A DNA stretch of 64,000 nt. Source: Marthasterias glacialis. Its lineage: Eukaryota > Echinodermata > Asteroidea > Forcipulatida > Asteriidae. Below are positions 54,148 through 64,000 of the stretch, piece after piece (position 1 is the first letter of the stretch; every line of letters starts with the position of its first letter). Under the pieces are notes generated by a model that was given only the letters and a program-made list of their open reading frames with translations, did not search any database and had not been told where the DNA came from. Where the stretch lies: positions 8,689,918 through 8,753,917 of the forward strand of contig OU452221.1 in NCBI GenBank assembly GCA_911728455.2. Reading direction: 5' to 3'. The position numbers and the translations under genes are program-made.

Positions 54148-54369
54148 CTGCAAGCAGCTTGTACCAGTCCAACCAAAGAAGCAATAAATGACAAGGTCAC
54201 AGAAGGTCACGACTTTTATGAACCCTCTCACCCATTTTTCAACCAAATCTACCATTTCTTAAAAGGAAGCGAAATTGCTGCCTCCTTGTCCCCAGACATT
54301 TCCCTCAAAGAAAACGTTACAGAAGTAAACGTGGTCTCCAACAAGGCCCAATACCGTGAAAACACTTGA
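54148..54369 (+). CDS. Unassigned open stretch, possible terminal exon
   Basis: Follows an acceptor-like CTTTAACCCTCCAG and stays open for 73 codons to TGA, with words such as DFYEPSHPFFNQIYHFLKGS. I recognise no family. Minus-strand frames here are also open for 40-46 codons, so this may be chance. Confidence 0.2.
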   Translation: MQAACTSPTKEAINDKVTEGHDFYEPSHPFFNQIYHFLKGSEIAASLSPDISLKENVTEVNVVSNKAQYRENT

Positions 54370-56610
54370 GCAGTATCTGGCTCCTGAATTTTTCTGTTAC
54401 TGGGATAAACTACTTTATGTTGCAGGCAAAAGGGCGTAAGGCCTTATGCCCTTTTGCACACGACGAAATAAAGTGCCAAGCCGCCAAAGATAGGTTTGTA
54501 GGAAAATGAAATGGGAAAAGATAGCAGGACTAACTTTGTGTACCTTTGTACAAACATTGGCAGGAAAAACAATCACAAAGACAACGTCTTGGCTGGTAAC
54601 CTGTTTTTTTTTGGTCTTCTGAGATAACGTTTTCTTTCCTGAGCAGATATGCTTAGTGGCTCAATAAAACTGGTGCCCAGTACAATAATCACAGTATTGT
54701 TAAGATGGCCACCATAAAAACTGCTGTGATGACAAATTTTCCTGTAATTTTATGCTGATCGACATGAAAGTTCTAAGAATTTATATATTCATATATATCG
54801 ATCAACAAACATGGGTAAAAAACAAACAATTCATTCAAACATTCACTGAAGGGAAATGAGGCCAGCTGTAAAGACAGTGACAAATCAAACCAAAACATTA
54901 CAAACAATCCAACAAATACCAGCTAAAAATTACCTCCTGAGGCAAAAAATAATAATAATTATATAAACATATACAAAATTCAAATCTACAAGAACTACAA
55001 ATGGAAAACATTAAATTAAAACATAAAAACTCTTGCCCTAAATTACATTCCTCGTGTGTGCATCAGAGCAGTTTATTTACAACATAAAGATTGACCTGTC
55101 CAGATTCAACTCGATTCTTGAATTCAACTTCAATTAATCATTTTTGGAATTTTGCAAATTAAATTTTTTTTGAGCACTTTTTGCTAAGAATTTATCAATT
55201 GTCTTATAAAAAAAAATGTATGACGAGTAAAAATTCATAAATAGTAACAGAAATCAGAAATTGCAGAACCATGACATTTATTTACTATTTTTTCTTATTG
55301 AAACCCTTTGGTGCACAAAAAGAGGGTTTTGCATTAGAGTAACATTTTTATTTGTGCACAAGTTTTTAATCATTGCCTACCCCTCCCCAACCCAGACGAT
55401 TCTATTTTGTTATTTTTTTTGTGATTTATTACAAGTTGGTAGTTGTTGGAGTGTTCTGAGCCGTTATTTGACATATTTTCTAGCTGCCATAGAAAACCAA
55501 ACAGACAAAACTGACTTACTTTGGTTCACTTAGAACTTACTGACTGAATAACCGCCAACTTTTGAAATTTCAATTCTGTGAAACCATTTTTTTTTTGCCT
55601 TGATGAATATTATTATTGCTCAAGAAATCCCAAAGAGGAAACCAGTGCACGGAATTTAGAAGACTGTTTTTCTTTCCTGTAAGGGACTAATTTTGTATTG
55701 TGCCTGAAACAAATTTCACACACCAAATCATTTGATTGCATCAACCAAAGTACAAGTGTGATTGTATCAATCAAAGAGGTTTCGATATCATTTGCTTATT
55801 CGGATATCAGTTTTCTAGATCCGCTAAGCAGAAGATATCTGCAGGGACCCAGTCTCAAGTATTCATTGTTTTGCATATTAAGTTGCCACCTTATTTCTGT
55901 TAAGTGACCTTTTCTGAGCCCCAAGCACTTTTCCCAAAATGTTTGATGTAGGTAGTGAATGTCCCCCCCCCCTTATTTTTCAAACGTTTTCTGCCAAGCA
56001 GCCAACTATTATTTGACCTCGGTTGTGACCAATATTGTTTGCTTTTTCTTTTGTTTGCTTGACAGGAATAGACTCCCCTGTGTCAAAAAGTGTAGCAAAG
56101 CAGATCTTGAAGTTAGGGCAGCCATGTTTGCTGCCATGGAAATGTCTTAACCATGGTACCGATAGTCGTAACCAATGAATCAACCTAGGGCAAGTTTCAC
56201 AAAGTTGATCAACAGAAAAGAACTTGCTCAGCACATAATAATCTTGGTTAGCAGAAATGGGTCATCAGCGCAATGTAAAGGAGAGTTTGGTGGTGATGCT
56301 TTCTGCCAAACAGTTTCATGATATTAGGACCCAGGGCCAAATTTGTGGAGCTGCATAAGGGCCTATTGTGTGTTCACTGCACAACTTCCGTTACAAAAAA
56401 CTCTGCAAACTGTATAAAGCACAGGAAAAGATGTGCTACCTGGCCAGTACATATTGTTAGCAGTGAACAAGTAACACAACCTTGCGAATCAGCGGTCAAC
56501 CAAATGCTCTTGCCAACTTGTGAAATACACTTACGCTTGAGGAAACAGTTCTGCTGTAGTAAGCACACAACTTTTGTAATTGTTAAGCTGTGCTTTGAAA
56601 TTGGTCTTAA

Positions 56611-56754
56611 CTCTTTCACTACGGCGCGTCGCTCGCAGCGGCTCGGTGCATTACTTCATACGCCGGAGAGCTGCTGCCAGCGGCTCAAAATATTAAACAA
56701 AGTATTAAACAACTCCGTCACAACTGTTTTACATTTTATTCCGTAGTGAAAGAG
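56611..56754. mobile_element. 144-bp TTAA element with perfect inverted ends
   Basis: TTAA at 56607-56610 and 56755-56758. Ends CTCTTTCACTACGG and its exact complement CCGTAGTGAAAGAG. The CpG-containing interior has a repeated GCAGCGGCTC-like word. Perfect ends suggest it is fairly young. Confidence 0.85.
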
Positions 56755-56837
56755 TTAAGTCACGGCTCCCATACCCCTTGATATTTGCACCGTCCCTTTC
56801 TTATTTTCAGAGTCATTAAAAAGAATACAGGCATGAT

Positions 56838-56958
56838 ACTTCCCCTGGTCATTTCCTTGGTGCCCTTGAAATGTTCCACTAGAAATGTAAAATTTCCTCA
56901 GAGAAGTGCCCTTTACCATGGAGAAAATGCCTTGGTGCCCTTGCCCTTTCAAGAACAA
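56838..56958 (+). repeat. Dispersed repeat, GAGGCAATTGCCTC type, copy 3
   Basis: CCCCTGGTCATTTCCTTGGT and GCCCTTGCCCTTTCAAGA match 7418-7565. Confidence 0.6.
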
Positions 56959-57357
56959 AGCATACAGGACTTAGAATAACAATTATGTTATTTGGTACGA
57001 CCAAAGAAAATGGATCATGTCGATGGGATAACATCTCATCAACGCACTCTGAATTAATTTCTCTGTAAATAGTTTGTGTGTGTGTGTGTGAAACCAATAA
57101 ACATTAAAACCAATTTCGTAAAAAAAATAAAATCATCGACAAGTACAACAAATCAATCCAAGAAATGCATGAACCCATCTTGTGCACTGTAGGTCTAGCT
57201 GTTCCTTTAGTGGTTACCATCAAATGTAGCAACCAGCCAAGAATTGCTACAACTAGACGGATGTTCCAACTGGGTGACTTTTGGATATGGTTATGGCTGT
57301 CGGCTTTCATGGTACATGTCAAGGCAGACTCGGTCGTCTACTCGCACCTGAATTTTT

Positions 57358-57580
57358 AACCCTCCTACTGTCTGACCATTCATTATCATCCACTGTGATT
57401 TTGAATGACAGATAAACTATGTCAGCCTACAAATATATCATGTGGTGAACGCATCTACACAGTAAACAGTCAACCCTCCTACTGTCCGACCATTTAATAT
57501 CCTCCTCTGTGGTTTCGAGTGATGGATAAACTATGCCAGCCAGCAATAGGATATCACCTGGTACTGTACACACACATTCA
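57358..57580. repeat. Tandem duplication, about 115-bp unit
   Basis: AACCCTCCTACTGTCTGACC begins the first unit and CAACCCTCCTACTGTCCGAC the second (about 57473). Both continue with ATCCWCTSTGRTTT and GATAAACTATG. Confidence 0.8.
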
Positions 57581-58239
57581 CACAGTACTGTGAGGGGTGA
57601 GGGGGGGGTATACCTGTTGAAACCAAGGACTTTAACAAACAAGATCCAGGTGTTTTGACAGAGCGAGGAGGTCCTCGCTTCACTTTCATCTACAAAACCA
57701 ATGTGGACATCAATTATAAAAAATAAATAAAAAACAATGGGTGAACAAAGTCCTTGATTTACAGGAGAGACAAAAATGTTGTCACAGTTGTGCCACCACA
57801 TACAACCCTTGCAGTGGAATGATTTCAAATGGTTTGTCAGTTTGATTGAAGAGTAAGAATGGTATAAGCAACTTTAAAGCTACCTTCGTTGGGCTTATTG
57901 CTGTTCATTTGAGGCTTGAGCGTCATCCACATGTCAATAGAGATACTTCACAAAGACACGTGATGATCAATGGACTCCTAAATTGTGTCCAAGAACAAAA
58001 ACGTCTGCCTGGAAAAGAAAATACTTTTGGTTCCAGTTCACGGAACTCGTAGGATCTTTGAAATATTTGGCTCCAATTAACCTGGTCTTTCAATCTCAGC
58101 CTAAACCATATTCAAAGCCAAAGCTGTGATTTGGGAAGACAGCCACCATCAGGAACATAATTAGAAACATTATATGAAAGGTTCCTCACATACACCCAAT
58201 AAAGAAACAGCCTTTCTGACTAGACCTCTTTCCACACTT

Positions 58240-58810
58240 CTGAGCTAATTCTCAGGGAGTGGGGGGAAAAAACACCAGGAAATTCCTGGGAAGTTTTAAT
58301 CCCACCACCGCTCCATGTTCAATTCACACTTCATGCAATTTCCCCAGGGGAAAATAAACACACTTAAGCCCTTTTCACACTGCAGAGCCAAATTCCCAGA
58401 AAATAAAAACCCCAGGAATCTCCTGGGGAATGTAAACCCCCACCGCCACCCAATGTTCGTTTCACACTTGATGTGATTTTCCTGGGGATAATGCAGACTC
58501 AAGATGCTAACCGGGGGTTAACCTCACTCAAACCTACTCCCAATCAGGGGATAGCCACTTCCCAGGAGTTTGCCCGGATTAACAATTGAAGTGTGACAAG
58601 GTTAACCAAACTTCCCCATGAATTTCCCAGGAAATACTTGTAGTGTGAAAGAGGCTTGTGTATGCTAACCCTAACTCCCAAGCAGGTGTACCATTTCCTG
58701 GGAATTGGCTACGTCCCAGAGATTTGCCAGGGTTAGCAACTCAAGCGTGAAAAAGTCAACCAAAATTTCCTGGGAATTCCCAGGAAATTTATCTCGTGTG
58801 AATGAGGCAT
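58240..58810. repeat. Block of CCCAGGAAATTCCTGGG palindromes
   Basis: Repeated units with TTCACACT..GAT, TCCTGGGAATTCCCAGG-like palindromes and GCTAACC. Probably several copies of a short foldback element inserted or duplicated together. No coding potential. Confidence 0.65.
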
Positions 58811-59119
58811 AACAGTACACAGAGAAGGGTTATCTACAGCTCTCTTAGACTGGTATCCTTTGGTAAAAAAAAAAACAACATTTGCCAGCATTCAAAACAT
58901 ACCCCAATAGAGTGGAGGTCAGGAGGGGGACTTAAGTCCATCCTTAACAAGTACTAGAACCACTGCTATCTGGTTACCTCGAACATTTTTTTGAAAACTT
59001 AACACAGGATATCTAAAAGGGTATGTTTTGCCTACTTGCACAAAATTAGAACACGACACGACTCCTTAAGTTAAGAGGAATTTAGCATTCATGTCAAACT
59101 ACGGGACACTATCCTCTAG

Positions 59120-59327
59120 TTATAATCTATCCCCAAACCCATCGCTTGATTCACTGGTTGATCCCTCCATGACTTCCCCGGTCACCCGGCAGCGGTGTTT
59201 CAGAGCGCGGTCGTACGCCTGCTGGACTGATTTCCGCACGGCTGACTTGCGGCCTTCCATCAGCTTGGCTTGGTCAAGACCCGAGTCCACGCCAAGAGGT
59301 TCCAGCTTAGACCTTGGAAGCCATTGC
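59120..59327 (-). CDS. BRPF1: BRPF-like last exon (PWWP end, stop)
   Basis: Acceptor CCCCGTCCAG, phase 2 in. Encodes [34 protein letters not shown] and a Ser/Glu/Asp tail ending before TAA at 59120-59122. The human end is RVHGEPTSDLSDID, so the tail is similar in kind. Confidence 0.95.
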
Positions 59328-62300
59328 CTGGACGGGGTGGAAAATTAAGAATGAATTTAGCAAACTGGCAATCAGAAATACTCCCGATAATTTATTATTT
59401 ATTAATTCATTAATTTAATTCTTATTTTTTCTATAATTAACATGATTGAAAATTAACAAAAGCAATACCTATGTGACAATATATAAGTACAATATTAAAA
59501 AAAAAAAAACATTTTTTAAATGTGGAAATTTAATTAAGCAATCAGTTCAAATGAACAGCTTAGTTATAAAAAAATCTAACACAGCCAGAAATGATAAAAA
59601 ATACCCAATTGTTATTATAACTGTTATTATTACAATGATAAAATAAATTAAACAGAACACACAATGAAAAAAATTACCAGAATAAACCACACTGAAACAT
59701 TATTAAACATTAAATATACAAACAAATAGATTTTAGAGGAGGAAGGATAAACAAAACACCAGAGAGAGCAAAAATGAATAAATTCTAGACAGGTGGGACA
59801 GCGGATTTTCTGTATTTGTCCGTTTTGCAAAATTGTGAAACCACCTGTTAAAACTTCTACCTGTACAGCATAGAGCTGTGTGTAATGGACAGTTTGTTAT
59901 TACCTGAAGCTGTACGGGTCCGCCCACGTTTGTGACAAACCTATGTTAATTTGGTACGGTTATTTGCCTATCAGTGCTTTCAATATTTTCTGTGCATTTA
60001 TAGAGTCTGTCAACTGATCGTATAATCAGTAAATGTGCATACTTTTGTTCGCGTACAGCGATATGCACCTGCAAACTCGAAAATGCAACAAGAACGCAAC
60101 TTTTCCGACAATTTTTTTTTTTTTTTTTTTTTACAAATGCCCAACTGAAAGCCAAACAACCTTTGGACATTCTTTTTAGTATATTGTTCATTATCATGGG
60201 TGGAAAAACTGCTAAAAAACAATGTTTAGAGGTTTTAGTGTTTGGAGGGAATTAGGTGCATAACCCATGGACGGAATTGTACCATAATCGTTCGTCAAAA
60301 TAACTGTCACTCTTTTTAAATGATTTTTTTGGTAGATCGCAATAAGAAATTGCTGAAGCGTGTTGTGGCCGAGCGGTTTAGCGCATTGGACTCAAGTTCT
60401 GGTGGCCAAGTCATCAGGATGTGGGTTCGAATCCCATTCATGACACTTATGTCCTTAAGCAGGACACTTAACAACAATAACTGCTTCAAATAGGGGAAGA
60501 GGCAGTTATGTTTGTCTCACTACAGATTCATTTACCCCTCCCTGTTCTTAGCTGTGCTGTGAAGAGACTTGCGTTTATATCTCACCATGTCTTGTTTCTG
60601 CGCATTGAGGCAGGTTTCTACCGCTTCAAAAAAGTAGCCTGCCCCTCAAGTGGCCTTTGAGCCTTGTGATGGGTGAATTGCATTAAAAAAAAATGTTTAA
60701 ATAAACAAATTGGCGTGAAAAGTTGAGGGAAAATTGTTCACAAGTACTATTTCTATTAAAAAAAAAAAAGGAAAAAAAAAGAGGAGTACCCGATAACTTA
60801 GTACACGAGTGGTAGGAAATCAGCCTCGAAATGAACCAAGGAGTATTTCTGTTTAAAAAAAAAACAAAAAAAAAAACAATTGCCAAGTTGAGGGAAAATC
60901 TTTTGCAAGTATTATTTCTATTTCAAAAAAAAGAAAGGAGTACCAGAGTGGTAGGAAATCAACCTTGAAATGGACCAAGGAGTATTTCTATTTGACTTAC
61001 CATGTTCTCTTGTTGTCAAAGAAGAGTACAAGGTAGAGATGCTCCTCAATGACGACCCGTTGATTCAACACTTCCATTGGAGGGACAGGGATTGGGACAC
61101 CATTATGAAAGAAGCCCGATCTCGGCATCTTAGGATTTATGATCTGCACAAAGCAAAAAACAAGTTTGTGGGATCAGTTTTAGAAGAAAGAAAAAGCAAT
61201 TCCATAACTTCTGCTATAAATGAGTTACATGAACTGTAGTTCTTACAAGTCTTTGCTGGCCGAGTTGAGGGAAAATCTTTCGCTTACGCAATGAAGTAAA
61301 ATAAAACGTCATCTCATCAACTTTTTTAATTGGCTTCAAAGTGTTTAAACAAATGATACACTCTGAGAAGAATAAGAAGAGCATTGTGAAAATATCTGAA
61401 ACAATTAGCTACCAAGCTTTAGGACTACTGCCTTACAACTGACAAGTCTAACTGATATAATAATAAAAAATAAATAAAACCTTTTTATAGAGCGCCTTTT
61501 CCGAAGGATACAAAGCGCTTGGGGGAGAAAGCAGCCAAAAGAACCAAAATACAATTTACAGAGTACGATTAACAGATGTGTTTTTAAGAGTCTTTTAAAC
61601 TGTTCGACTGGTGAAGCGTTCTGGATGGTGATGGGGAGAGAGTTCCAACTTTGAGGACCGGCAATGGAAAATGCTCGGTCCCCAGCTTTCTTTGAGGTAC
61701 GTGGAACCACCAGATTGGATTGTGAGCGAAGACCTTCACGTTTGGGTTTGCCGAGATCAAGTGTGCCCGAAATGTATTGTGGAAAAATGTTGGACAGTTT
61801 TATACATGTTCAATGCCGTCCTTAAAACAATCCACTGGCTGACTAGAAGCCAGTGGAGATCCATAAGTAGAGATGTGAAATAAACATTGTACTTTACATA
61901 ATAATAATAATAATAACAACAACAAATAATAATAATAACAATAATAGGCATTTGTTAGGCATATTTAAATATTGTACCAAAGCCCCTTACACTGTTACTA
62001 CCCCTGTTCATTGGGCCTTAATTAAGCATTCCTGAAACCCTCTAGACTCCTTTGGAGTATGCAGCATCAGCCAAACTGCCACACAGGTTGCACTTATCAT
62101 TCACATCAACAATCTCTACCCTCTCATTTACTCCTGGATGATGAGAAGCAGTTATAGTCACCCATTTTGCCCTAGACCACAAGTGTCATAACCAGGACTC
62201 GCACCCACATTCTGATAACTCGGCCATCAGAACTTGAGTTTGATGCTCTAGACCGCATGGTCACAACTCACTACATGTTAATGTAGAATACTCTTGATAA

Positions 62301-62496
62301 TAAGCTTCTTAAGTAATGATTAATTTATTTTTCATTCCCTTGTCATAAGAAATATACTCCTTCAGCTTCTGTTTTGGACTTCAACTTACCAAGGCAGGGT
62401 ACGATGGGTAGCCTCGACATTTTGCCCAGACGAGGTCCAGGGGACTGAGAGGAATATCGTCTTCGTCAGAGTTCCAGCTCGTACTCCTTGTCTTAC
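59120..62496 (-). CDS. BRPF1: BRPF-family chromatin scaffold, C-terminal exons (PWWP domain)
   Basis: Last three exons of a bromodomain/PHD-finger protein of the BRPF1/BRD1/BRPF3 family, nuclear scaffolds that assemble MOZ/MORF or HBO1 histone acetyltransferases. Exons 62496-62390, 61143-61001 and 59327-59120 with agreeing phases. The PWWP module, which binds H3K36-methylated nucleosomes in the family, is spread over them: [38 protein letters not shown] and [25 protein letters not shown] and [14 protein letters not shown]. Human BRPF1 has [40 protein letters not shown] and KMMEGRNSSIRKAV. PHD fingers and bromodomain must lie beyond the right edge. BRPF1, BRD1 and BRPF3 cannot be told apart from this part. 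Invertebrates usually have one gene. Confidence 0.94.
60356..60690 (+). mobile_element. tRNA-like SINE, group A variant
   Basis: Well-kept head GTGGCCGAGCGGTTTAGCGC with B-box GGGTTCGAATCCC. The body differs from the other group A copies after AAGCAGGACACTTAAC, so it is a sub-family. It lies in the last BRPF-like intron. Confidence 0.75.
60715..60990. repeat. Tandem duplication, about 165-bp unit
   Basis: GTTGAGGGAAAAT, AAGTA.TATTTCTAT, GGAGTACC and GTGGTAGGAAATCA recur in order in two units ending at the BRPF-like exon. The GTTGAGGGAAAATCTTT word appears again at about 61264, beyond the exon. Confidence 0.75.
61001..61143 (-). CDS. BRPF1: BRPF-like exon (PWWP middle)
   Basis: Acceptor TTTGTGCAG, donor TG|GTAAGT, phase 0 to 2. 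Encodes [20 protein letters not shown] and [15 protein letters not shown]. The antisense strand is also open over this exon and gives a misleading plus-strand frame. Confidence 0.95.
61405..61870 (-). mobile_element. CR1/L2-type LINE, 3' end of ORF2
   Basis: Minus-strand frames encode the typical C-terminus: [20 protein letters not shown] in one frame, then [30 protein letters not shown] and [10 protein letters not shown] in another, so at least one frameshift separates them. The 3' end has GCGCTCTATAAAAAGG and an AT-rich tail. 5'-truncated. Confidence 0.8.
62170..62280 (-). mobile_element. Group A SINE head fragment (minus)
   Basis: CACAAGTGTCATAACCAGGA and CTCGCACCCACATTCTGATA are followed by TTGAGTTTGATGCTCTAGAC. 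Remnant of a tRNA-like head. Confidence 0.6.
62390..62496 (-). CDS. BRPF1: BRPF-like exon (PWWP start)
   Basis: Acceptor CTTTTGATCAG, donor TTG|GTAAGT, phase 1 to 0. An acidic lead-in ([11 protein letters not shown]) runs straight into [17 protein letters not shown], the first strands of PWWP. Confidence 0.94.
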
Positions 62497-63319
62497 CTGA
62501 TCAAAAGGAATTGGCGGTCAATAAAAAAGAAAAAGGCAAGTAAGCTTAACACTCACAGATAGTATTCCAAAAGCTTACAATTGAGAAATTTCAAACAGAT
62601 CAGTGTGCACCAAAGAAGTGATAGTAGATTGTTTTTTTGTTTTTGTTTTGTTTTTGGGTTTTTTTTGCCAGAAGAAACAAATTTATGGTGACAACTGCTA
62701 TAACGGGGTGCGTGCACCATTGGGGATAAAGCTCCCGTACAAAAAAATATATAATTTTAAAAATCACTAAATATCACTTAAGAGCTTGGGTGAAAGTAAC
62801 TGTATCAAAAGTCATGAAGAGTTTCACAAAGTGACATGTGTACATAAAGTCTGTGACGGACTGCAGAGTTCCTATCCACAACAGGGCAGTTATTAAACAC
62901 GAGTCAATCAGACACCAACCCAGCGGGTTCCAGTGGATTTTGAGCAAACAAAATCGCTTCTCACAGAAATATATCGCTTAATCGATAACGGTCACCAGCC
63001 CAAATGACATGTAGTTTGCTTAGTTGCAACTGGTGTTCCACAAATTTTAAAAATAATTTTCTGTTCAAGAGCTCAACGACATTGGGGCCCTTTGGTTTGG
63101 TAATACTGTACTGTGTTCAACAGGCCACTGCAGTTGAATTTGGGGGTGATTAGTGCACAACATTGAGGCATGGGATGTTTGCCTGGAATAAAACCAGTCA
63201 AGCACCACACTGTACAAACCCTGTGTTATACATTGTTTATTATATATATTTGGAGGAAAAGAAAGAAATGCTGCAATCTGCTAACCACCCAAAGTGACCT
63301 GTGGTATAAAGGCGACAAT

Positions 63320-63419
63320 GGCCTGACATTTTGACCCCAGCGGAGCCTCAAAGTTGAGAGTCTACGAGTCTTTCTCAGTGTCTTTGAGAAAGACTCTGCT
63401 TTGGTCGAAATGTCAGGCC
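63320..63419. repeat. Inverted pair of hammerhead-like motifs
   Basis: GGCCTGACATTTTGACCCCA at the left is mirrored by TTGGTCGAAATGTCAGGCC at the right, with TTTGAGAAAGACTCTGC between. It is the motif of 8600 and 47097 in head-to-head form. Confidence 0.6.
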
Positions 63420-63699
63420 GTATACCACTTTTTGCAAATCTTTAAATATCAATTTTAAAAACTGTTCCATAGATTTCAAGTATGCTTAGATATAAAGCAT
63501 GCCTGGATTTGACAATGAATGCTAAAGACCTCTCGGATAACTATCAAACACAACAACTAAAACAAAACAGACAAAAATAGACGGAGGAATATATCAGAAA
63601 CCTTGGTCAAAACAAGAGGCACATACATGTAATTATAACACAGACATAACAAGTGAATTCAAAATTGTGCATCTACAAAGTTAGGTGTGTTATGCCACA

Positions 63700-63925
63700 C
63701 ACGTAAAAATGTGCATCCACCAATAAAAATGTTTATCCACACACATCAAAAAAAGTGTGTCCACACGATGTAAAATATATACCCACACACAAAAATGTGC
63801 ATCCACGCATAAAAAAAAATGTAAATCTACACACAAAGATGTGCATCCACACATAAAAATGTATATCCACACACATACAAATGTATATCCATACATATCC
63901 GAATGTATAGCCACACACGAGATTA
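63700..63925. repeat. ATGTGCATCCACACATAAAA minisatellite
   Basis: About ten imperfect 20-24 bp units (AAAAATGTGCATCCACACAT and variants). Open frames rich in Cys/Val/Tyr on the minus strand, or Lys/His/Thr on the plus strand, are by-products. Confidence 0.9.
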
Positions 63926-64000
63926 ACAACCATCCACACAATTAGAAAATGCATTTTAAGGTATTCACACTTGTTCAAGGGTGCTTCTATCACATAAAAA

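Larger units (their letters stand above)
48509..59119. other. Region between the convergent MET-like and BRPF-like genes
   Basis: Should contain both 3' untranslated regions. No confident exon found. Contents: decayed copies of the receptor tail, a group A SINE (51314-51650), foldback fragments, an unassigned open frame (54148-54369), a TTAA element (56611-56754), a dispersed repeat (56838-56958), a tandem duplication (57358-57580) and a palindrome-rich repeat block (58240-58810). Confidence 0.6.
62497..64000. other. Right-edge BRPF-like intron sequence
   Basis: No exon recognised. It holds a 100-bp hairpin (63320-63419) and a short-period minisatellite (63700-63925). Confidence 0.6.

Noticed and set aside
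59091-59348. Plus-strand open frame of 85 codons
   Set aside because: Antisense of the last BRPF-like exon.
60356-60451. tRNA-Leu/Ser gene on the plus strand
   Set aside because: Good A- and B-boxes, but it continues into a SINE body like the other group A copies.
60970-61239. Plus-strand open frame of 89 codons ([20 protein letters not shown]...)
   Set aside because: It is the exact antisense of the BRPF-like PWWP exon at 61001-61143, whose minus-strand translation matches the family and whose splice phases fit.
61671-61883. Plus-strand frame of 70 codons
   Set aside because: Antisense of the LINE ORF2 end.
63690-63993. Cys/Val/Tyr-rich minus-strand frames and a Lys/His/Thr plus-strand frame
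   Set aside because: By-products of the short-period minisatellite.

Overview
The window is animal nuclear DNA. Genes are split into short coding exons with GT/AG splice sites, and the introns and intergenic DNA are AT-rich and packed with tRNA-derived SINEs, foldback elements and small DNA-transposon relics. Three host genes can be read with confidence. A single MET/RON-type receptor keeps the vertebrate domain order, and the genes resemble their vertebrate counterparts closely, so I infer an invertebrate deuterostome. An echinoderm such as a sea star is my best guess, but it is not proven.

Layout. (1) Minus strand, 5367-15790: a DMTF1 homologue (cyclin-D-binding Myb-like transcription factor). 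Ten coding exons run from a start codon at 15790 to the end of the third Myb-like repeat. The C-terminal exons are not found and may lie beyond the left edge. (2) Plus strand, 21275-48508: a complete MET/RON (HGF/MSP receptor) homologue. Eighteen coding exons with consistent phases give 1364 codons before the stop: signal peptide, Sema, PSI, four IPT domains, one membrane helix, tyrosine kinase and a very short tail. (3) Minus strand, 59120-62496: the last three exons of a BRPF1/BRD1/BRPF3 homologue, holding the C-terminal PWWP domain. The rest lies off the right edge.

The first two genes are divergent, with about 5.5 kb between start codons. The second and third converge across about 10.6 kb. 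The DMTF1 and BRPF products act in the nucleus (cell-cycle transcription, histone-acetyltransferase scaffolding). The MET-like product acts at the cell surface. Nothing in the sequence shows that they work in one pathway.

Repeat landscape: at least four tRNA-like SINE groups; three families with TTAA target sites (two piggyBac-like in size or ends, one very short with perfect ends); a hAT-like element with a perfect 8-bp target duplication; foldback elements; a CR1/L2-type LINE tail; a 37-bp minisatellite; and many local tandem duplications. Two of these duplications copy parts of the receptor gene itself: the splice donor of its third coding exon, and the end of its last coding exon. No retroviral or LTR element was recognised.
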